Below are positions 1 to 8,788 of a DNA stretch of 64,000 nucleotides, one piece after another. Position 1 is the first letter of the stretch. Every line of letters starts with the position of its first letter. The stretch is taken from NCBI GenBank assembly GCA_013372975.1, contig JABXIS010000023.1:1-64000 (forward strand), given 5' to 3'. This DNA comes from Alphaproteobacteria bacterium. GTDB taxonomy: Bacteria; Pseudomonadota; Alphaproteobacteria; Sphingomonadales; Kordiimonadaceae. The notes below the pieces were generated by a model. The model saw only the letters and a program-made list of their open reading frames with translations, was not told the DNA's origin and searched no databases. The translations under genes and the position numbers were made by a program.

Positions 1-150
1 ATATGGCGGTTTGCTTTCTGTGGCACTTTCCCTGAGGTCGCCCTCGCCGGCCATTAACCGGCACCGTGTTTCCGTGGAGCCCGGACTTTCCTCCCCCAAA
101 GAACAGGTTCCCCTATCCTTTGGCGGCGGCCATCCAGCCATCTGCCGGGG
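1..150 (-). ncRNA. rnpB: RNase P RNA, 5' part (runs off window start)
   Basis: Read on the minus strand, this stretch carries the hallmark 5' half of bacterial type A RNase P RNA: GGGGAGGAAAGTCCGGGCTCC around 110-82, followed by the conserved block GTGCCACAGAAAGCAAACCGCC close to the window edge. This RNA is the catalytic subunit that matures tRNA 5' ends. The 3' half lies beyond the window start. The 5' end is estimated from the P1/P2 region and may be off by some 10 bases. A TTGACG hexamer at 182-177 (minus strand) could be a -35 element, but no clear -10 was seen. Confidence 0.93.
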
Positions 151-264
151 CGCACTCAATCACCAAGGCGGCGCGCCGTCAAGAATTTTGCGCCATAGAC
201 GCCTTGATACTGCCCTGATTTTAGGGCACAGTCCGGCCCAAATTCAGTTATCAAGGAAGTACCA

Positions 265-480
265 ATGAAAAAACTGGTCATGGCAACGGCTCTTCTTGCC
301 CTCGCAGCCTGTAGCGGCAAAGGCGATGAGATTGTTTTTGATACAACGCTTGGCCCACGCTCCGAGGCTCAGGCGGATAGCCTGCCCAATACCCTGGAAG
401 GGGATCGCGCCAATGCCCGCCACAGCGGTACCAGCGTAAAAGGTCAAGGCATGGAATCGACTGACGGCAGCGAAGACTAA
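265..480 (+). CDS. small lipoprotein, unknown function
   Basis: This 71-residue protein has a short charged N-terminus, a hydrophobic stretch and a lipobox LAAC with the acylated Cys at residue 16, so it should be an envelope lipoprotein. The mature part is polar, rich in Gly, Ser, Asp and Glu, with no recognisable domain. A ribosome binding site (AAGGAAG, 253-259) sits just before the ATG. The gene stands alone between rnpB and a bidirectional terminator. Function is unknown. Confidence 0.75.
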   Translation: MKKLVMATALLALAACSGKGDEIVFDTTLGPRSEAQADSLPNTLEGDRANARHSGTSVKGQGMESTDGSED

Positions 481-513
481 GCCGTCCCCCGTTTAGGTAC
501 AGTTCAAAAATAG

Positions 514-550
514 AAAAGCCGCCTTTCCAACATGAAGGGCGGCTTTCTTT
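514..550. terminator. bidirectional rho-independent terminator
   Basis: The stem AAAGCCGCCTT / AAGGGCGGCTTT (one mismatch) is flanked by T-rich sequence on both strands. It can end the lipoprotein transcript (plus) and the convergent TetR gene (minus). Confidence 0.8.
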
Positions 551-577
551 ATTGTGTCTTGATGGCGACGCCGCCGA

Positions 578-1252
578 TCAACCCTTGCGGTAAAGCTTCA
601 GGAAACAGTCCACCGCATCGGCGACATGTGCATTGAAGGCTGCTTCATCAAGGGTGTCATACAAGCCGATAGACATTTCAAAATGATATTTACCTTTAAG
701 CAGGGCAATCAGATGCGCCCCCGCTTTTTCCAGGTCATCGATAACCAGCTCGCCAGCATCCACCCACTTCTGCAGGAAGGCAGATAGCTTTACGATCATT
801 TCCGCAGGCCCAGCTTCCCAGAAGATTGTGGCAAGCTGTGGTCCACGTGGAGCTGCTGAAACAAGCACACGATGCATGGCCATAGCGTCCTTGCTCATCA
901 GCAGTGTGGCAAACTTGGCGGCTACGGCAGTCAGGTCCGTTTCCAGTGTATGAGTTTGCATGCCTTGAAGAGCCTGATCCGGGAAATATTTCTCGATCGT
1001 GATGTGGATCGATTCCGCAAAAAGCTGCTCTTTTGAAGAAAAATGGCTGTAAACCGTTTGCTTGGAAACACCGGCCCGCTTGGCAACTTCATCCATGCTG
1101 GTGCCGTCAAAGCCCTTCTCCAGAAACAGCATGCTGGCTGCATCAATGATTGCCATGTTCTTTTCAACATCGCGCGGACGGCCACGACTAGGCTTTTCGA
1201 TATTCTCTGGTTTGCTGGCAAGCGCAGTTTCAGACACAGTCTTCGCCTTCAT
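578..1252 (-). CDS. TetR/AcrR-family repressor of the adjacent RND pump
   Basis: This 224-residue regulator has the TetR N-terminal DNA-binding domain at about residues 28-75 with the helix-turn-helix TSMDEVAKRAGVSKQTVYSH, and an all-helical ligand-binding C-terminus of AcrR type. The first 25 residues are a polar extension ending in the GRPR motif common just before TetR domains. It is transcribed divergently from a membrane fusion protein/RND permease pair. The intergenic region holds two inverted repeats with the same half-site, so it very probably represses the pump and itself until a ligand binds. The ligand cannot be read from the sequence. Confidence 0.9.
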   Translation of the reverse strand: MKAKTVSETALASKPENIEKPSRGRPRDVEKNMAIIDAASMLFLEKGFDGTSMDEVAKRAGVSKQTVYSHFSSKEQLFAESIHITIEKYFPDQALQGMQTHTLETDLTAVAAKFATLLMSKDAMAMHRVLVSAAPRGPQLATIFWEAGPAEMIVKLSAFLQKWVDAGELVIDDLEKAGAHLIALLKGKYHFEMSIGLYDTLDEAAFNAHVADAVDCFLKLYRKG

Positions 1253-1330
1253 CTCTAGTTACAAATTCAGCCTTCCATAACCGCAATAAAGCCGGGATGC
1301 AAATTTCACATAGCTGTCATGCATATTTTT

Positions 1331-1346
1331 TAGACTGTTAAGTCTA
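1331..1346. promoter_or_regulatory. TetR operator dyad 1
   Basis: The sequence is TAGACTGTTAAGTCTA, a perfect 6-bp inverted repeat with a 4-bp spacer. It lies 79 bp upstream of the tetR start and matches the second dyad at 1434-1449. This size and symmetry suit a TetR-family operator. Confidence 0.7.
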
Positions 1347-1433
1347 CAAATAGCAGAATGGATATCCTATATGCAAGCAGACATTGGGTTACCCCAAATG
1401 TGACGTTACGGAACCATGGCCTTCATTATTTAC

Positions 1434-1449
1434 TGGACTAGGCAGTCTA
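1434..1449. promoter_or_regulatory. TetR operator dyad 2
   Basis: The sequence TGGACTAGGCAGTCTA has the same half-site (TAGACT) as dyad 1 with one mismatch and the same 4-bp spacer. It sits close upstream of the efflux operon and is the likely site for repressing the pump genes. Confidence 0.65.
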
Positions 1450-1539
1450 GTTTAATTATACAGGCGGGAAAGACGGGCTCGAATATTCATTGAAGCCCGG
1501 AACAAACAACCGGCCCCAGTGGCGACAGCGAGACTGAAA

Positions 1540-2685
1540 ATGCGTTCGAGTTTGAAAAACTTCACTTCCACTGGCGTTGCCAAGACTATTGGCGCCCTTG
1601 CCATAGTTGGCGTTATCAGCAGCGTAGCCGCCATAAGGCTGACTGCCCAGCCACAGACAGATGATGGCCTTTCGCGCGCACTGCCCGTTCGCACCGCAGA
1701 AGTGGTCATTGAACCCGGCTATCACGCACGCCGCAGTTTCACAGGCCGCGCCGTCCCTGGGCGTATCAGCCGAATGGCGTTTGAATTAGGCGGCAGCATC
1801 GAATCCATCCTGGTTGACCTTGGCAGCAAAGTCTTGGCTGGTGACACGTTGGCATCTTTGGATACCGCACGCCTTCAGGCACAAAAAGCACAGTTGCTGG
1901 CAGAGCAGGAAGAAGTGGATGCCCGCCTGTCGCTGGCGGAACGCACGCTCACCCGCGCGCGGGAAACCTATAACCAAGGGCATGCTTCTGCCCAACGCCT
2001 TGATGAGGCAGAGGCACAAGCCATTGCACTGAAGGCAAACAAAAAGCGCCTTGAGGCCGCACTTTCGGCCCTTAATGTAGACCTGGAAAAATCAAAGATC
2101 ACTGCACCCTTCGCGGGTGTCATCACTGCCCGCATGCTGGATGAAGGCACAGTCGTGGGTGCCGGCACCACCATTCTGGAAATCTCTGAAAACAGCCGTA
2201 TGGAAGCCCATATCGGCATGCCCCCGGAATATGCTTCTGCCGTATCCGCTGGCGCACCAGTTGAGCTGCGGGATGGCCGCAGGCAGGTGATCAGCGGTGC
2301 TACAGTTCGTTCGGTCGTGCCCTCGATCGAAGGGCAAACTCGCACCATGATGGTCACCTTCGATCTGCCCACCAACAGTGCTGCCCGCGGCGAACTTGTT
2401 ACTGCTGTGGTGGAAGACTGGCAGGAAAGTGAGGGCACCTGGCTGCCGCTTAGAGCGCTATCTTCTGATGTACGCGGCCTTTGGCGTGTCTATAAAGTGA
2501 TCGATGGCGCGAACGGCACGCAGGTGCGGTTTGAAAATGTGCAAATTCTCTATACTGAGGCAAACCGGGTCTTTGTTACCGGCACCATTTCCAATGGCGA
2601 CAAGGTAATCGCTGACGGCATCGAACGCCTTGCGCCGGGCCAAAGGGTGACTATCCAGCCTGCAACCGCTGACGTGCGTGGTTAG
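1540..2685 (+). CDS. RND efflux periplasmic adaptor (HlyD/MFP family)
   Basis: This membrane fusion protein of about 381 residues links an inner-membrane RND permease to an outer-membrane channel. An N-terminal hydrophobic segment (signal or anchor) is followed by a biotinyl-lipoyl half (GGSIESILVDLGSKVLAGD), an Ala/Leu/Glu-rich coiled-coil hairpin, the second lipoyl half (ITAPFAGVITARMLDEGTVV) and beta-barrel domains. An in-frame GTG at 1519 gives a longer form, but neither start has a strong ribosome binding site; ATG 1540 is preferred. It is followed 9 bp later by the permease gene. No outer-membrane TolC-like gene is visible nearby. Confidence 0.9.
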   Translation: MRSSLKNFTSTGVAKTIGALAIVGVISSVAAIRLTAQPQTDDGLSRALPVRTAEVVIEPGYHARRSFTGRAVPGRISRMAFELGGSIESILVDLGSKVLAGDTLASLDTARLQAQKAQLLAEQEEVDARLSLAERTLTRARETYNQGHASAQRLDEAEAQAIALKANKKRLEAALSALNVDLEKSKITAPFAGVITARMLDEGTVVGAGTTILEISENSRMEAHIGMPPEYASAVSAGAPVELRDGRRQVISGATVRSVVPSIEGQTRTMMVTFDLPTNSAARGELVTAVVEDWQESEGTWLPLRALSSDVRGLWRVYKVIDGANGTQVRFENVQILYTEANRVFVTGTISNGDKVIADGIERLAPGQRVTIQPATADVRG

Positions 2686-2694
2686 GGGGCTGAT

Positions 2695-5600
2695 ATGAAA
2701 GGTTCGCTCTATAACCACCCCCGTGTGGTGTGGCTTATCCTGTTGCTGATCATCATCGCAGGCTTCAACAGCTTCTACACCATGCCCCGCCTTGAAGATC
2801 CACATATGGAAAGCCGGGTTATTCAGGTAACCACCCTTTATCCCGGCGCAGATGCCGAGCGGGTGGAAGCCGAGATCACTGAAAAACTTGAGCGCAAAAT
2901 GCGTGAAATCCCTGAAGTGAAAGAAGTGTGGAGCGTATCCAACCCCAGCGTTTCCCTGATCACGGTTGAACTGGAAGACCGGGTGGACAACGCCAAACCG
3001 ATCACTGCGCGCCTGCGCGACAAGGTGGCCGAAGTAACTGACCTTCCGGCTGGTGCCTCTGCCCCTGATTTTTCTGACACCCGCATCTATGCGCATTCCG
3101 CCATCATGTCCCTTACATGGCATGCCGATGCACCGATCAACTATGCCATCTTGGGCCGCCACGCGCGCGAAATCGAAAGCCAGATCAGGAACCTGACAGG
3201 CACCGATTTTGTCGATGTACTCGGCCTGCCACAGGAAGAGATCCGCGTTAGCATTGATGATACCGAATTGGCCGCTTATGGCCTTACCATGGCCGACGTA
3301 GCCGCCCGCATCCGGGGCTCGGACGCGCGCGGCGCCGCTGGCGTGGTGTCAGACAGCGAAAACCGCTTGGTGGTGCAGGTATCAGGTGCGCTCGACAGCC
3401 TTGACCGCATTCGCCGTATCCCGCTCGGGCTGGACCGCACAGGCGCAAGCCTGCGCCTTGGCGATGTTGCAAAGATCGAGCGGGGCTTTGAAAACCCGCC
3501 CAGCCGACTGACTTATCTAGATGGCCATTATGGCGTGGTGATCGCCGCACGCATGTTTGAAAATTCCCGTATTGACGCATGGTCCGACCAGCTTGGCGAG
3601 TTGTTGGCATCGTTTGACGATAGCCTGCCATCGAGCATCAAACTGGATCGCATTTTTGACCAGCGCGACTATGCCGATGAACGCCTTGGTGGCCTGATGG
3701 GCAATCTGGCCGAAGGCGCCCTTGTGGTGCTGACCGTGCTTCTGGTTTCCCTTGGCTGGCGTGCGTCTCTTGTATCCGCTTCCATCTTGCCGCTTACGCT
3801 GCTTGCGGCGCTGGCTATCACCCACATGATGGGCCTCCGGATTGAACAGGTTCTGGTTACGGGCATGATTGTGGCGCTGGGCATCATGGTGGACAATGCC
3901 ATCGTGATCACAGATGAAATCCAGCATCTTCGTCTGATGGGAGAACGCCGGTCGGTGGCAGTTGCCAAAACTGTGCGCAAGCTGTGGTTGCCACTGATGG
4001 GATCTACGCTCACCACCATTATCGCCTTCATGCCGCTTGTGCTGATGCCCGGCAATGCAGGTGACTTCCTTGTGGGCGTGCCTGCAGCCGTGATCGCTGC
4101 GCTGATCTCATCTTATGTAATTGCATTCACCATCATCTCCGCCGTTGCTGGGCGTGTGGTGGAGGGCCGCACGCCGGGGCAAGCCCACGAACCGCTTTCC
4201 CGCATATGGTGGCGCGACGGCATTGATGGCAAGAGGGTTTCAGCCTTGTTCCGCAAAAGCCTGGAATGGTCTGTTCGCCGCCCTGTCAGGTCCATGATTG
4301 TAGCGACAGCTATTCCGCTCATGGGTTTCGCACTCGCGGGTCAGCTCACCGAACAATTTTTCCCGACAAGTGATCGGGATCAGTTCCGTGTGCAGCTTTA
4401 TATGCCGTCACAAACCTCGATTGAGGAAACGCGGCAGGTGGTGGAAGATGTATATGCTGATCTGGGCGCAATTGGCGAAATCCAGACCCAATATTGGTTC
4501 ATAGGTACCCGTCCGGCCAAATTCTTCTACAGCATGATGGCGCAAAACGATGGCCTCGTGAATGTGGCCGAAGGCCTGATCACCGTTGAAGATTTTGAAC
4601 AAATTCCCGATCTGGTTCCCCGCCTGCAGGAAGAACTCACTGAGCGCCTGCCTGAGGCATTAGTGCTGGTGCGTGAGTTTGGCACCGGCCCGCCTATCGC
4701 AGCACCGATCGAGGTGCGCGTGCAGGGCCCTGACCTTGCTGTACTGGAGGACCTTGGCGAGCAGGTGCGCGCTGTCCTGAGCCGCCTGCCGAATGTAACC
4801 TTCACACGCACAACCCTGAAAGCCGGGCGCCCCATGGTGGACGTGCAGGCGCGCGAAGATGATGTTTCCGTGACCGGCCTTACACTCAGCCAGGTGGAAA
4901 GCCAGCTACAGGCCCTTACAGGCGGCATTGTTGCCACCTATGTGATCGAGGAAACCCAACAGGTACCTGTGCGCCTGATCGCAGACCGCGCCAACTGGAC
5001 TGACATTTCCTCCATCGCCAATATGATGCTGATAGCGCCAATGGTTGAAGGCGGTACGGGGCGATTTGCCGAAGTGCCCGTATCTGCGGTGGCAGATGTT
5101 GCGCTCACTACCAAAGTGGGCACCATCGAACACCATGACGGCGTGCGCATGAACAAGGTTCAGGCTTATCTTGATTTCGGTATCCTGCCGGGTGATGCCT
5201 TCAAAAAATTGAAAGCAGCTATTGAAAAGGAAAATCTGGTGGTGCCGCCGGGATACCAGATCCAGTTCGGCGGCGAGACCGAAAAACGCAATGAAGCCAT
5301 GACCCAGCTTTTTGGCACCGTTGGTCTTTTGATGGTGATGATGCTTCTGGCCATTGTCCTCACTTTCAACAGCTTCCGCATGGCGTTTGTTACCTTCATG
5401 GCTGCTGTACAGGCGGCTGGCCTTGGGCTCTTTTCCCTCTGGTTCTTTGGCTATCCGCTCAGCTTCGTGGTAATCTTTGGCCTGATGGGTCTTGTGGGTC
5501 TGGCTATCAACGCCGCCATCGTGATCCTGTCGGAACTGCGCGGCATCAGAGAAGCGCGCGCAGGCAACGCTGATGCCGTGGTTGACGGCGTGATGAAAAC

Positions 5601-5847
5601 CGGACGGCATATTGTGTCCACCACAATCACCACTGTGGGCGGTTTCACACCACTCATTTTGGCTGGCGGCGCCTTTTGGCCACCCTTTGCAGTGGCCATC
5701 GCAGGCGGGGCCTTCCTGTCGATGATCGTCAGCTTCTATTATGCCCCGGCCGCTTTCCTCTGGATTACCCGCTGGAAACCCGTAACAGCACCGGGCGGCG
5801 AAACACCGGCACCGATACCCGCAACAGGGCCCAATCAACAGGCATAA
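2695..5847 (+). CDS. RND multidrug efflux permease (AcrB/HAE1-type)
   Basis: This 1050-residue inner-membrane proton antiporter has the full RND architecture: TM1 at about residues 10-28, a periplasmic pore loop, a TM2-6 bundle, a second large loop from about 560, and a TM8-12 bundle. The TM4 motif GIMVDNAIV keeps one of the two Asp residues of AcrB (VDD becomes VDN). The Lys of AcrB TM10 is replaced (GLAINAAIV), as in many divergent family members. The start has a good ribosome binding site (AGGGGG). It follows the adaptor gene directly and ends at a terminator, so the operon is adaptor-permease only. Confidence 0.93.
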   Translation: MKGSLYNHPRVVWLILLLIIIAGFNSFYTMPRLEDPHMESRVIQVTTLYPGADAERVEAEITEKLERKMREIPEVKEVWSVSNPSVSLITVELEDRVDNAKPITARLRDKVAEVTDLPAGASAPDFSDTRIYAHSAIMSLTWHADAPINYAILGRHAREIESQIRNLTGTDFVDVLGLPQEEIRVSIDDTELAAYGLTMADVAARIRGSDARGAAGVVSDSENRLVVQVSGALDSLDRIRRIPLGLDRTGASLRLGDVAKIERGFENPPSRLTYLDGHYGVVIAARMFENSRIDAWSDQLGELLASFDDSLPSSIKLDRIFDQRDYADERLGGLMGNLAEGALVVLTVLLVSLGWRASLVSASILPLTLLAALAITHMMGLRIEQVLVTGMIVALGIMVDNAIVITDEIQHLRLMGERRSVAVAKTVRKLWLPLMGSTLTTIIAFMPLVLMPGNAGDFLVGVPAAVIAALISSYVIAFTIISAVAGRVVEGRTPGQAHEPLSRIWWRDGIDGKRVSALFRKSLEWSVRRPVRSMIVATAIPLMGFALAGQLTEQFFPTSDRDQFRVQLYMPSQTSIEETRQVVEDVYADLGAIGEIQTQYWFIGTRPAKFFYSMMAQNDGLVNVAEGLITVEDFEQIPDLVPRLQEELTERLPEALVLVREFGTGPPIAAPIEVRVQGPDLAVLEDLGEQVRAVLSRLPNVTFTRTTLKAGRPMVDVQAREDDVSVTGLTLSQVESQLQALTGGIVATYVIEETQQVPVRLIADRANWTDISSIANMMLIAPMVEGGTGRFAEVPVSAVADVALTTKVGTIEHHDGVRMNKVQAYLDFGILPGDAFKKLKAAIEKENLVVPPGYQIQFGGETEKRNEAMTQLFGTVGLLMVMMLLAIVLTFNSFRMAFVTFMAAVQAAGLGLFSLWFFGYPLSFVVIFGLMGLVGLAINAAIVILSELRGIREARAGNADAVVDGVMKTGRHIVSTTITTVGGFTPLILAGGAFWPPFAVAIAGGAFLSMIVSFYYAPAAFLWITRWKPVTAPGGETPAPIPATGPNQQA

Positions 5848-5880
5848 AAAAGGCCGCCTCAGGAGGGCGGCCTTTTCTTC
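5848..5880. terminator. bidirectional terminator after the efflux operon
   Basis: AAAAAGGCCGCCT / AGGGCGGCCTTTT forms a strong GC stem with A/T runs on both sides. It separates the efflux operon (plus) from the convergent gene at 5913. Confidence 0.85.
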
Positions 5881-5912
5881 AGGACGTTGATTGTGCCTGT
5901 TCCCCGATTTTC

Positions 5913-7118
5913 CTATTCAAGGAGCGGCGCCATCAGCGCAAGTGCCAGTGCCTGATTATCGTCATCTTCCATGGCTTCCACGATCTGGCGGGCCAAATAA
6001 AGATCGGTGTTAAAAAGCGCGCCCTCAAGGAGCGTCAGGCGTACGATATCGCGCTCGTACGCACCCTGAAGCTCATCCACCTCAGCCATCAGCTCGCGCA
6101 CTTCGGCAGCAAAGATGCTCTGGTTTGAACTGGCGCGAAGATCAGAAAGATATTGGGCCTTTGCATCCACTTCCGTGAAATATTCAAGGCGCGAAAGCGC
6201 TGTTTCCACATCGCCCCGCGCAGCCTCGATCGGGCCCACTTTTCTGGCAAAGTCGGCCATCGCTGTATTGCCGCGCAAGCGACCACCATGCAACAGCGCA
6301 AGATCATAACTTTCGCGGATGAAGGCATCATCCATACCGGCATCGAACATAGCCCGCGCGCGGTTGGCTGCGGCTTCGGCGCGCGAAGTGATCCCGATAA
6401 TGGACAGGAACAATTCATCGGCCTGGGTCAGATAAACGTTGCGTTCACCCGGCATTCCCTTTTGGCCAGCAACGATCGCAAGCTGTACTAGCCCAAGATA
6501 TTGTTGCCCCGGATTGGATAGCGCCCGCACTTTCGCGTCCATTGGCGCCAGGTCAACTGCCTGCAAGGCTGCCTTAGGGGCACGTGCCAGCAGGCTCATT
6601 TCCCGCCAGAACGCCTTGGATTGGTTGGACATCTGCCCCAAGGCAACACGCGCATCGGCCAACTGGCCAGCATCAATGGCCTCTTCAGCAATCTCAGTGA
6701 GCACCACGTCCTTGATGCCGTCATTCTGAAGTTCGCCAGCCAGGGCCAGGCCGCCAGCTACGTCGCCAGCGCGCGCAAGCAAAGGTGCGATTTCGGTGAT
6801 TTTTTCCTGCGTTACCAGTGTCAGGCGCACAGACCTTGCTTCATCAAGCGCCAGCATCAAGGTCTGGATCGCCTGATCGCGTTGGCCCGTATCGATCATG
6901 GCGCGTGCCACACCGATCAGCACCTTCGACCGTTCAATCCCGAACTCTTCGCCAATCACAGTCTGCAGCGCGGCGGTAAAGGCACAATCGCGCGTTGGTG
7001 CCTCAAGGCAGGCAACGGTGTGCTCGTTCGGTCGGTGTTCGGTCGTCACGCTGTCTTCCTGCGCGAAAGCAGGTACAGCTAGAACGGCAAGAAAAGTGGA
7101 AAAAAGGAATTTATTCAT
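5913..7118 (-). CDS. secreted helical-repeat protein, unknown function
   Basis: This 401-residue protein starts with a signal peptide (MNKFLFSTFLAVLAVPAFA) ending in an AXA cleavage site. The rest is a long series of amphipathic Ala/Leu-rich helices typical of TPR- or SEL1-like solenoids, such as EKITEIAPLLARAGDVAGG. No catalytic motif is visible. The start at 7118 is chosen because the signal peptide begins there and because its ATG overlaps the stop of the upstream amidase gene (ATGA). A longer reading frame to 7214 lies inside the amidase gene. Translational coupling to the amidase suggests an envelope role, possibly as a binding partner. Confidence 0.75.
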   Translation of the reverse strand: MNKFLFSTFLAVLAVPAFAQEDSVTTEHRPNEHTVACLEAPTRDCAFTAALQTVIGEEFGIERSKVLIGVARAMIDTGQRDQAIQTLMLALDEARSVRLTLVTQEKITEIAPLLARAGDVAGGLALAGELQNDGIKDVVLTEIAEEAIDAGQLADARVALGQMSNQSKAFWREMSLLARAPKAALQAVDLAPMDAKVRALSNPGQQYLGLVQLAIVAGQKGMPGERNVYLTQADELFLSIIGITSRAEAAANRARAMFDAGMDDAFIRESYDLALLHGGRLRGNTAMADFARKVGPIEAARGDVETALSRLEYFTEVDAKAQYLSDLRASSNQSIFAAEVRELMAEVDELQGAYERDIVRLTLLEGALFNTDLYLARQIVEAMEDDDNQALALALMAPLLE

Positions 7119-7867
7119 AAACGTTCCCCAGTGTTGCGCATCTGGTTGGTGATATCTTCGAGCCTGGCTGCAGTTCCCGCATCGAATATACCAGATACTG
7201 TTTCGGGTCGCCAATGGGCCTGAAAGGCCCGGATGACATACTCTGTCGAACAGTCAAAACAATCTGTGTCAGAAACATGATAGCCAACGATGCCTAATTG
7301 TTTGTTAAGCTTGTTGATTATTGGCCCCTTATCCCCCTTTTGGGCGATTGGGCTGGCATCCCGGCCATCCACGCCTGACCATACCCCAAAACCTTCGCGC
7401 GCCAGCCTTTCCCAAGGGAACCGCTCGCCAGGGTCGGTTTTACGGTCCGGCGCGATATCGCTGTGGCCGAGGTAACGACTCGGCAAAATCGAATGGCGCG
7501 ATGCAATTCCCTTCAACATGGCCAAAAGTGTGTCGATTTGCGCTTTGGAAAAATCCCGATAGCCAAACTCGTGGCCGGGGTTCACAAGTTCGATCCCGAT
7601 GGAGGTATGATTGAGATTATCCCGCCCCGCCCAATGGGACACGCCGGCGTGCCATGCGCGCTTGTCCTCTGGCACCATCTGGAACAGGCGGCCATCTTCC
7701 TCGATCAGATAATGGGCTGACACCTTTGCATCAGGATCGCAAAGGCGATCAAGCGCGGCTTCGCCACTTTCCATCCCGGTATAATGGATAATCACCGCAT
7801 CAATGGTGCAGCCCTCGGGCCGTTCGTCCCAGTTGGGCGATGGGCTGTGATTTATTTCGGGTGTCAT
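7115..7867 (-). CDS. N-acetylmuramoyl-L-alanine amidase (AmpD/AmiD-like) with peptidoglycan-binding domain
   Basis: This 250-residue enzyme belongs to the amidase_2 family, which cleaves the amide bond between N-acetylmuramic acid and L-Ala. The zinc ligands fit HYTG (about residue 28), the later AWHAG segment, and GHSDIAPDRKTDPG (about 136-149), which has the conserved H...K...D pattern. The C-terminal 70 residues resemble a peptidoglycan-binding domain. There is no signal peptide, so it may act on recycled anhydro-muropeptides in the cytoplasm. It lies 33 bp after the EamA gene and overlaps the next gene by 4 bp. Confidence 0.88.
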   Translation of the reverse strand: MTPEINHSPSPNWDERPEGCTIDAVIIHYTGMESGEAALDRLCDPDAKVSAHYLIEEDGRLFQMVPEDKRAWHAGVSHWAGRDNLNHTSIGIELVNPGHEFGYRDFSKAQIDTLLAMLKGIASRHSILPSRYLGHSDIAPDRKTDPGERFPWERLAREGFGVWSGVDGRDASPIAQKGDKGPIINKLNKQLGIVGYHVSDTDCFDCSTEYVIRAFQAHWRPETVSGIFDAGTAARLEDITNQMRNTGERL

Positions 7868-7900
7868 CCTAACGCTCGTACCAAACAGTCTTGTCTCAGG

Positions 7901-8788
7901 TTAATTCTCATTTTCCGGGCTGGCAATCGCCTGCGCCCGCGCACTGTTCCTGAGGGTCACAACCAACACACCGATCAGGGTCAGCAAGCCACCCAGCGCC
8001 ATGCGCGAGGTAAACTCCTCATCGAGGATCACGATCCCACCCAACACGGCAAATACCGGCATCATCAGGAAGTATGGCGACACCACAGACACCTCATACT
8101 GCCGCAAAAGATAGTTCGCACCCCCGTGTCCAATGAGGGATGCAGCAATAGCAGAATAGATCACCCCGCCCCAGGCCAGGTCACCTGCATTCATCAGCGC
8201 ATCCACCTGCCCTGTTTCAAACGTAAGCGACAGGATACCGGAACCTATCACACCTGCCGCCCCAACCCAGGCTTGCGTGGTGACGGCGCGCACATCCTTC
8301 AACCGCCGCATCAGGATGGCCGACACACTATACATGAAGGCTGCAAACACGATGATCACAAGCGCATCAATATAGGCAAACACTTCAGGATCAAAGCCAA
8401 GCACCATCACGCCCGAGAAACTAAGGGCAATACCCAGCACCCGTTTCCAGCCCACCGTTTCCCCAAGGAACAGCACGGCCAGAAGCGTGGCAAACGGCAC
8501 ATTCAGCTGGGAGGCAATCGCCACTGCGCCCACACCATCAGCTACCTGCATGCCCAGGAACACGGCGCCAAAGTGGATCACCCCAAGGCTGACCGCGGCC
8601 AAAATCAGGTCGCGCATGCGCCCCTTGATGATTTTCAGGAACGGCGACAAAGCCACCAGAACAATAGCGAAGCGGATGGCGTTGGCCAGAAGCGGCGGGA
8701 AATCCACCACCGCCCATTTCACCGCGATGAAATTCAGCCCCCAGACAATGGTGATCAGGATCACCAGCAGGATATCGCGCTTTTTCAT
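7901..8788 (-). CDS. EamA/DMT-family transporter
   Basis: This 295-residue protein has ten predicted membrane helices arranged as two EamA repeats. The first begins at LLVILITIVWGLNFIAVKWA and the second at about residue 150. The family exports amino acids, metabolites or drugs; the substrate cannot be predicted here. Its ATG overlaps the stop of the DjlA-like gene (8785-8788), indicating translational coupling in one minus-strand operon. Confidence 0.87.
   Translation of the reverse strand: MKKRDILLVILITIVWGLNFIAVKWAVVDFPPLLANAIRFAIVLVALSPFLKIIKGRMRDLILAAVSLGVIHFGAVFLGMQVADGVGAVAIASQLNVPFATLLAVLFLGETVGWKRVLGIALSFSGVMVLGFDPEVFAYIDALVIIVFAAFMYSVSAILMRRLKDVRAVTTQAWVGAAGVIGSGILSLTFETGQVDALMNAGDLAWGGVIYSAIAASLIGHGGANYLLRQYEVSVVSPYFLMMPVFAVLGGIVILDEEFTSRMALGGLLTLIGVLVVTLRNSARAQAIASPENEN

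Noticed and set aside
4906-5838. 310-codon minus-strand frame inside the efflux permease gene
   Set aside because: Shadow of the permease coding sequence, no start signal, His/Gly-rich.
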